From contig JAUQYW010000137.1 in assembly GCA_030587525.1 (NCBI GenBank), forward strand, positions 1 to 9,123: DNA of 9,123 nt. The letters are read 5' to 3'. This DNA comes from Candidatus Sigynarchaeota archaeon (lineage in GTDB: Archaea; Asgardarchaeota; Lokiarchaeia; Sigynarchaeales; Sigynarchaeaceae). The notes under the pieces were generated by a model. It saw nothing but the letters and a program-made list of their open reading frames with translations, made no database searches and had not been told where the DNA came from. The position numbers were made by a program, and so were the translations under genes. Position 1 is the stretch's first letter, and every line of letters begins with the position of its first letter. Shown here piece after piece: positions 5,452 through 9,123 of this stretch.

Positions 5452-5641
5452 GTGTTACCCCCGCCCGCGCCATGTAAAAGTTCGCCCGGGCAATGAACTG
5501 GTCTTTCTCGCGATTCCAATGATCGACTGCCAAAGCGCGGGGATTCTCCACGATCTTGCGTTGATGCTCATCCTATTGGCGCAAATAAGCAATGGCCTTC
5601 AATGAATCCGCCTTCCGAGACGGCTTCTTGGACCTACCCAT
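5435..5641 (-). pseudogene. Small basic protein gene with in-frame TAG
   Basis: A 68-residue coding pattern starts at ATG 5641 (MGRSKKPSRKADSLKAIAYL) and is interrupted by TAG at codon 23 (bases 5573-5575). It then continues in the same frame (DEHQRKIVENPRALAVDHWN, REKDQFIARANFYMARAGV) to TAA at 5435-5437. Composition is protein-like on both sides: basic and helical before, amphipathic with Trp and Tyr after. The end overlaps the start of the next minus-strand gene by 17 bases, and a TATA-like box is 27 bases before the ATG, so the gene was intact recently. Likely a nonsense mutation; sequencing error or amber readthrough are alternatives. TAG also ends other genes here. No family recognised. 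Confidence 0.6.
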
Positions 5642-5663
5642 GGAATTCGCGCCTTGATTGTCG

Positions 5664-5673
5664 ATTATTTTTT
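5664..5673 (-). promoter_or_regulatory. TATA-like box of the small-gene pair
   Basis: On the minus strand this reads AAAAAATAAT, centred about 27 bases before the ATG at 5641, the spacing of an archaeal leaderless promoter. It supports that ATG as the original gene start. Confidence 0.4.
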
Positions 5674-5742
5674 GCGCAAGGTGATCAAGCTAATGATTGA
5701 ATAAAAAGACTCGCCACCTCTAATTTGTGCTTTCTAAGAAGA

Positions 5743-5931
5743 TTGACGATTCAAAACATTGAAAGTAAGGCTGAGGAAATTTCACGTGCCCGGTATGACA
5801 TTGAAATGACAATGTTGGCATCGCAGCTGGGCGTGGAACCATCGAGAATCGACTGCGTGCTGTTCAACGGGGACTCGTCGTGGCGGTTCACACCAGGCGT
5901 GAGCGGTCAGCACGTGTCCATGAAAAGTTAG
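5743..5931 (+). pseudogene. Unknown small ORF carrying the 36-bp repeat
   Basis: A frame of about 62 residues from TTG 5743 (or 68 from ATG 5725) to TAG 5929-5931. The first part is helical (NIESKAEEISRARYDIEMTM, then LASQLG) and leads into VEPSRIDCVLFNGDSSWRF, the second copy of the repeat that also follows the damaged protease. I do not recognise the family. Neither start has a strong ribosome site. The shared VEPSRI-[ED]-CVLFN segment in two different contexts suggests that both are pieces of a paralogous gene family scrambled by deletion. A genuine small gene is also possible. Confidence 0.4.
5833..5868 (+). repeat. 36-bp coding-like repeat, copy 2
   Basis: Matches 5131-5166 at 34 of 36 bases with only synonymous or E/D third-position changes in the frame reading VEPSRIDCVLFN. 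Similarity ends abruptly on the 5' side and fades on the 3' side (7 of the next 12 bases). Confidence 0.7.
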
Positions 5932-6010
5932 AATTAAATACAGGTCGATCATACCTGGAATTTCTTGCTGCAATTGGTGTAATATTTGATTTCACGAAAC
6001 TGAAAGAAAC

Positions 6011-6637
6011 TCATTGCCCCCTCGCTTTCTGGTACACGGTCGCGAGCACCCAGCCCGGCCCGAACACGAGCCCGATGTCCGCCACGATGCTCCAGCCCTC
6101 GGCCACGAGCGGCAGCAGCCACCAGCACAAACCGAGTCCAATGGCGATGCCGAGCAGGGCCATCATGAATTGCCCCGGATATTCGGCCGCGGCCGATAGC
6201 ATGATTTTCCAGTCTGGCAGCGATGGCCACGCCGCCAACGCGACCGAGAAGAGCAGCACCCAGAGCAAGAATGCCAACGCGGGATCGGCGCCCGATGCTT
6301 GCACGGCCGTGATGCCCCACGCGATGAGCAGCAAGAACAAGAGCCCGCCGGCGAGCGGGGCGACCGTGATGGCGATGGCGGGAAAGGCACTCTTGGGACG
6401 ATCGGGATCGACACTGCCGCTGAAGCCAGCGAACTGCTTGCCGATCCATTCCACGCGCAAGAACGAAACGGAGTGGATCTTGACCCGGAATAGCAAGCAG
6501 CCGACGATATGGCCGAGCTCGTGCGCCATGATGCCTGCGATGCCGACGACGGCACACGCTTTGCCGAGTCCGCACGCCTTGAGCAGCTCGTAGGTAACCG
6601 TGCAGCTCGCGATGAGCACTAAGAATTCGATGATCAT
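6011..6637 (-). CDS. M50-type membrane metalloprotease
   Basis: 208-residue integral membrane protein with the zinc-protease motif HELGH at 39-43 inside a hydrophobic segment (GIAGIMAHELGHIVGCLLF), as in the site-2-protease (M50) group. A second conserved-looking element, PSLPDWKIM with D142, lies after two further membrane segments (about 87-110, 119-137) and could supply the third zinc ligand that LDG or NPDG motifs give in classical M50 enzymes. Two more hydrophobic segments follow (about 154-175, 184-202). There is no PDZ domain. Substrates of such enzymes are usually membrane-anchored proteins; none is identified here. Start ATG 6637 lacks a Shine-Dalgarno but has a well-placed TATA box. 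The gene is GC-rich and stands alone. Confidence 0.8.
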   Translation of the reverse strand: MIIEFLVLIASCTVTYELLKACGLGKACAVVGIAGIMAHELGHIVGCLLFRVKIHSVSFLRVEWIGKQFAGFSGSVDPDRPKSAFPAIAITVAPLAGGLLFLLLIAWGITAVQASGADPALAFLLWVLLFSVALAAWPSLPDWKIMLSAAAEYPGQFMMALLGIAIGLGLCWWLLPLVAEGWSIVADIGLVFGPGWVLATVYQKARGQ

Positions 6638-6657
6638 GTCTTGAGTGCGTGGCAGAT

Positions 6658-6666
6658 CTTTTAAAG
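6658..6666 (-). promoter_or_regulatory. TATA box of the metalloprotease gene
   Basis: CTTTAAAAG on the minus strand is centred 25 bases before ATG 6637 and is preceded by a T-rich stretch. This is a near-ideal archaeal TATA box for a leaderless transcript. Confidence 0.55.
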
Positions 6667-6914
6667 AGAAAAAAAGTAGTACTGGAAATGATAAGGTCCA
6701 AGGAAATCATACCTGATTACAATAATCTGGAAAACTTTATTTTCGTTTATTAAGCACGTCCAGAATCTTAAAACCAAAAATATACCGAAGATGAAATTGA
6801 TTGATTCGATATTTAATTAATAATTAATAATAATTATGAAAGCTCGATCATTTGTACTGACCCGTCGCCTGTGGTCATCGGGTGAAATGCGTGGCTGTTG
6901 AAAAAAGAGTGGTC

Positions 6915-6922
6915 TTTAATAA
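6915..6922 (+). promoter_or_regulatory. TATA-like box of the coiled-coil gene
   Basis: TTTAATAA is centred about 40 bases before ATG 6959, predicting a transcript start near 6945 and a leader of about 13 bases that may include GGTGA as a weak ribosome site. Confidence 0.35.
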
Positions 6923-6958
6923 TCCTGGCACGTTTCTCATTCGTGGTGACACCCGATC

Positions 6959-7882
6959 ATGTCGTTTCGCAAGCAATGGGAACCCGTGCTCGAAAAGATC
7001 GCCAAGCGCCTCGCCTTCGATGAGATCGACGTTCTAAGCCAGGGTCAAGTGACCGCGCATCATTTTTATTGCACGACCGTTATGGACGTCGCCCGCCACC
7101 TCCGGCAGTTCACGAGGGCGAAAGATGAGCAAGGCCAGCACGACGTGCTCAAGATCTTGCTCAAGTATTACCGGTACGGCCGCCGGGGGAAGTTTGAGAT
7201 CAAGCACGGCCGATACCGGCTCGACATCGCAGTCGATGACGGACGGCTCGTCATCTCGGTGAAGACGATCGTGGACGTGACGGTCGAGAAGGTGCAAGAG
7301 AAGGCATCGATGGTCCTATCGCTCAAGCAAGAGAAGAAATATTCCGCGGATCGCGTCTGGATTGCGTATTTCTACAAGTTCAAGGGGCAGGCCAGCCCTA
7401 AGAAAGCATGCAAATACTTATTATGCTGGATCGACATTGATATATCGGGCGTCGTGGACGTTCAAACCCTCAACCAGGATTTGATAGCGATGGTGCAAAA
7501 GACCAAGACGGCGGTCGCCGGAAAGCTCGGCGTGGATGACAAGATCATCATTCCCGTGGATAATATCATGCTTGTCGAGGAATTGGAAAGAGAAAGTAAG
7601 GAAAAAGATGATCTACTCGGAGCCAAGGATGAGTTACTCGAGGCCAAAGATGACGTGATCGACAAGCTCGAGCAGGAAAAAGCAGAACAAGGTCGGGCGA
7701 TTATCGAGAAGGCCAAGACCATCGACGAGCAGACCAAGACCATCGACGAGCAGACCAAGACCATCGACGAGCAGACCAAGACCATCGACGAGCAGACCAA
7801 GACCATCGACGAACAGACCAAGACCATCGACGAACAGACCAAGACCATCGCTGATTTGAAAAAGCGTATCGGTATGAAATGA
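6959..7882 (+). CDS. Nuclease-like protein with repeat coiled coil
   Basis: 307 residues in two parts. Residues 1-205 form a globular, charged domain. Its YRLDIAVDDGRLVISVKT (86-103) looks like a PD-(D/E)XK core strand pair, D89 then x-S-x-K with K102, but Ser100 stands where Glu or Asp is usual, so nuclease activity is uncertain. Later strands include ADRVWIAYFYKFKG and YLLCWIDIDISGVVDV. Residues about 213-305 are a continuous heptad coiled coil (KEKDDLLGAKDELLEAKDDV, then LEQEKAEQ) ending in six identical KTIDEQT heptads and KTIADLKKRI. Thr and Ile fall at a and d positions. There is no membrane segment. It probably forms a dimer or longer rod; role unknown, with DNA binding or defence a guess. 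It diverges from the metalloprotease gene. Confidence 0.7.
   Translation: MSFRKQWEPVLEKIAKRLAFDEIDVLSQGQVTAHHFYCTTVMDVARHLRQFTRAKDEQGQHDVLKILLKYYRYGRRGKFEIKHGRYRLDIAVDDGRLVISVKTIVDVTVEKVQEKASMVLSLKQEKKYSADRVWIAYFYKFKGQASPKKACKYLLCWIDIDISGVVDVQTLNQDLIAMVQKTKTAVAGKLGVDDKIIIPVDNIMLVEELERESKEKDDLLGAKDELLEAKDDVIDKLEQEKAEQGRAIIEKAKTIDEQTKTIDEQTKTIDEQTKTIDEQTKTIDEQTKTIDEQTKTIADLKKRIGMK
7715..7840 (+). repeat. Six tandem 21-bp repeats in coding sequence
   Basis: Six copies of a 21-base unit encode KTIDEQT six times. The first four are identical, and the last two differ only in using gaa rather than gag for Glu. A partial seventh (KTIADL) follows. Near-identity at DNA level implies recent expansion by slippage or unequal crossover, always in steps of one heptad so that frame and coiled-coil register are kept. 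Confidence 0.9.
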
Positions 7883-8007
7883 CCTAGCTCATGGTATTTT
7901 CAGGATCTGTTGATTATCCAGCATTCGCCATCGGGTCGAGCGTCACTCGCATTCGCCAATGCGATTGGTCATTGAATAACTGGAATAAAAATCTCGTACC
8001 TATTCAT

Positions 8008-8220
8008 ATGAGCAATTATGACCGGATAATTTTTTATGCCATAGTGGACAAGTCAAGTTGGTTTACGGGATTAGTTAAACAACTTCTAAAGAAGATAGCT
8101 CGGAATATAATCAAAAATTGGGTTTCAACTATTGGTATATCCTTCTTGATGTGGGGAATATCATCCATTATTGGGATCGCGATTAATATCTTCACTGGAA
8201 CGCCGCAAGAGGGTGCCTGA
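8008..8220 (+). CDS. Small single-pass membrane protein
   Basis: 70 residues from ATG 8008 (the frame extends back to 7891, but that part is not protein-like). An N-terminal segment with charged and aromatic residues (MSNYDRIIFYAIVDKSSWF) leads to a basic amphipathic helix (VKQLLKKIARNIIKNW). One long hydrophobic segment follows (about 38-63, STIGISFLMWGISSIIGIAI). The positive-inside rule puts the N-terminal side in the cytoplasm. An A/T-rich stretch at 7971-7992 may hold the promoter. The next membrane gene starts five bases after its stop, so they form an operon. No family recognised; the small size and basic helix would also suit a membrane-active peptide. Confidence 0.55.
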   Translation: MSNYDRIIFYAIVDKSSWFTGLVKQLLKKIARNIIKNWVSTIGISFLMWGISSIIGIAINIFTGTPQEGA

Positions 8221-8225
8221 TTTAA

Positions 8226-9050
8226 ATGAAAAATTATAAAATACTCCATTCCCAAGAAATTGCTTTAACATATTGTTATTCTGATTTTATGAATAATTTG
8301 GGGCCAAAAGTTGTCCCACTTTTCATGGCCCTCTTGTTTTTCCCTTGTGCCCTATCAGGATTCAAAATTTGCATCATCACTTTGGCGTTGTGGTTATTCT
8401 TTTTGTCATTTTCGGTAGGAATCTCTCTACCTTTGCATATAATCACCATTGATAAGGAACAGATGCTCATCCAGAAAATAACCCGATTACGACCTTTTAA
8501 AAACTCAAAAACGAGAACGGTTAGATTTGATGGGATCAAACGAATACTCGTCGCGTATAGTGCCACGCGCCGAAGAACTGGTGTTGCAATGACGTATTTA
8601 ATTCTTGTTTTGTTTGAAAATGATTTTATTGAAATTTTTGAAAATATCAACTTAAAAATCGTCGAATCGCTTGCAGATAAAATCTTCAAGTTGTTACCTC
8701 AAGATATGATAGAAAATGAAGGAAGATTAACAGAATTTAGCCAACCTCGCTTCAAACCTTGGAATGAGCAGCCTATTTCTCCCGAATACAAAATATATGG
8801 TGAAATAACACTGTTTCTTTCTGTCTTCGGAGCACTTTTTCAAAACCTTTTCACGCTCTTATTGATTTACGATTATCCGCCTAGTATAATTGTAGGATTT
8901 TTCTTAACAATTGTACCGGTCATCCTTGGAATCGTAGCGATAAAGAAAAACAAAAAAGTTAATTATAAACTCTCGCTTGCTGGAATTTTCATCTGCATTA
9001 CTTCCATTCTTATTAATTTTATAATTATGCGGATGTTCCCTGTATGCTAA
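8226..9050 (+). CDS. Membrane protein with PH-like middle domain
   Basis: 274 residues. Two N-terminal membrane segments (about 28-46 and 48-71) precede a soluble region at about 73-160. That region has the rhythm of the bacterial PH-like fold of small membrane proteins: IITIDKEQMLIQK, TRTVRFDGIKRILVA, YLILVLFENDFIEIF, then a helix ESLADKIFKLLPQ. A linker rich in Pro follows, then three C-terminal membrane segments (about 192-215, 219-240, 248-270; VGFFLTIVPVILGIVAI) resembling DUF4190-type tails. Codon use is strongly AT-rich. GAGGGTG, 11 bases before the ATG, is the only ribosome site and lies inside the upstream gene. Function unknown; probably a paired membrane unit with the 70-residue protein. 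Confidence 0.65.
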   Translation: MKNYKILHSQEIALTYCYSDFMNNLGPKVVPLFMALLFFPCALSGFKICIITLALWLFFLSFSVGISLPLHIITIDKEQMLIQKITRLRPFKNSKTRTVRFDGIKRILVAYSATRRRTGVAMTYLILVLFENDFIEIFENINLKIVESLADKIFKLLPQDMIENEGRLTEFSQPRFKPWNEQPISPEYKIYGEITLFLSVFGALFQNLFTLLLIYDYPPSIIVGFFLTIVPVILGIVAIKKNKKVNYKLSLAGIFICITSILINFIIMRMFPVC

Positions 9051-9123
9051 CTGCATCAAACTTGTTAATCGTTAAGTTCGTTAAAGATTTTATTTTGAAC
9101 TTTGTTATTTCAATTGTGATGGG
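9051..9123 (+). terminator. T-rich end region, possible terminator
   Basis: Downstream of the last gene the sequence is AT-rich with T clusters (gattttattttgaac near 9086-9100). Archaeal transcription often stops at such U-rich tracts without a hairpin. The window ends before this can be judged. Confidence 0.25.

Larger units (their letters stand above)
6638..6958. other. AT-rich divergent intergenic region
   Basis: 321 bases separate the start of the metalloprotease gene (minus) from the start of the coiled-coil protein gene (plus). It contains promoter-like sites for both and a run of alternating A/T at 6810-6838 (ttaattaataattaataata) that has internal symmetry. A 21-codon frame at 6836-6901 has no support. 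No RNA gene was recognised. Confidence 0.5.

Noticed and set aside
5573..5575. Genome-wide TAG recoding as pyrrolysine
   Set aside because: TAG ends the PIN toxin at 432, DUF433 at 1443 and two other frames, so the codon appears to work as a stop here. Only a local exception remains possible.
5880..6593. Long plus-strand frame opposite the metalloprotease gene
   Set aside because: Most of it is antisense to a convincing M50 gene with HELGH, and its protein is low in hydrophobic structure. Only its first part (5925-6003) looked worth a note.
5949..6710. Minus-strand frame overlapping the metalloprotease in another frame
   Set aside because: Arg/His-rich composition is typical of an alternative frame of GC-rich DNA.
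7715..7840. Tandem 21-bp units as a CRISPR array
   Set aside because: The units are directly adjacent with no unique spacers and lie in frame inside a coiled-coil gene.
7462..7848. Minus-strand open frame with repeated MVLVCSS units
   Set aside because: It is the antisense shadow of the KTIDEQT repeats, with no ribosome site and no independent coding signal.

Overview
The window looks archaeal. The antitoxin types on the minus strand (an archaeal DUF217-type VapB with a PIN toxin, and an AbrB-type VapB with a PIN toxin) are common in archaea. Several genes also have T/A-rich TATA-like boxes centred about 25-28 bases before the start codon, which fits archaeal leaderless promoters. Coding density is low, and GC-rich blocks (about 100-340, 2750-3530, 6010-6640) alternate with AT-rich ones (3770-4060, 8000-9123). 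Broken genes are frequent. This looks like an accessory region of a large, loosely packed archaeal genome; an Asgard-type genome is possible but cannot be shown from sequence alone. No rRNA, tRNA, CRISPR array or intact insertion sequence was found.

Layout. Bases 1-430 hold no convincing gene, only GC-rich sequence with a strong hairpin. Bases 430-2670 are a minus-strand cluster of toxin-antitoxin (TA) modules: AbrB antitoxin plus PIN toxin; a DUF433 antitoxin without a partner; DUF217 VapB plus PIN VapC; and a RelB/Phd-like antitoxin whose ParE/RelE toxin survives only as a 29-residue stub. A plus-strand gene fragment (1222-1425) lies between the first two modules. Bases 2753-4055 carry two membrane proteins of unknown function, and 4060-4370 hold a possible decayed transposase fragment.

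Bases 4420-5212 carry a two-gene unit: a DUF2281/DUF5678-like small protein overlapping a retropepsin-like aspartic protease whose 3' end appears altered. A 36-bp coding-like sequence begins at that altered end and recurs at 5833. On the minus strand at 5227-5641 are two overlapping small genes; the first is interrupted by one in-frame TAG although the coding pattern continues on both sides.

Bases 6011-6637 (minus) encode an M50-type membrane metalloprotease. It diverges across an AT-rich gap from a plus-strand protein (6959-7882) with a nuclease-like core and a C-terminal coiled coil made of near-identical 21-bp repeats. The window ends with two closely spaced membrane proteins (8008-8220, 8226-9050), the second having a bacterial-PH-like central part.

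The most notable points are the layered, partly dead TA cluster, the amber-interrupted small gene, the DUF2281/DUF5678-protease pair with its displaced repeat, and the coiled-coil repeat protein. None can be called a new system from sequence alone, but the protease pair and the two small minus-strand genes are the best candidates for undescribed modules.
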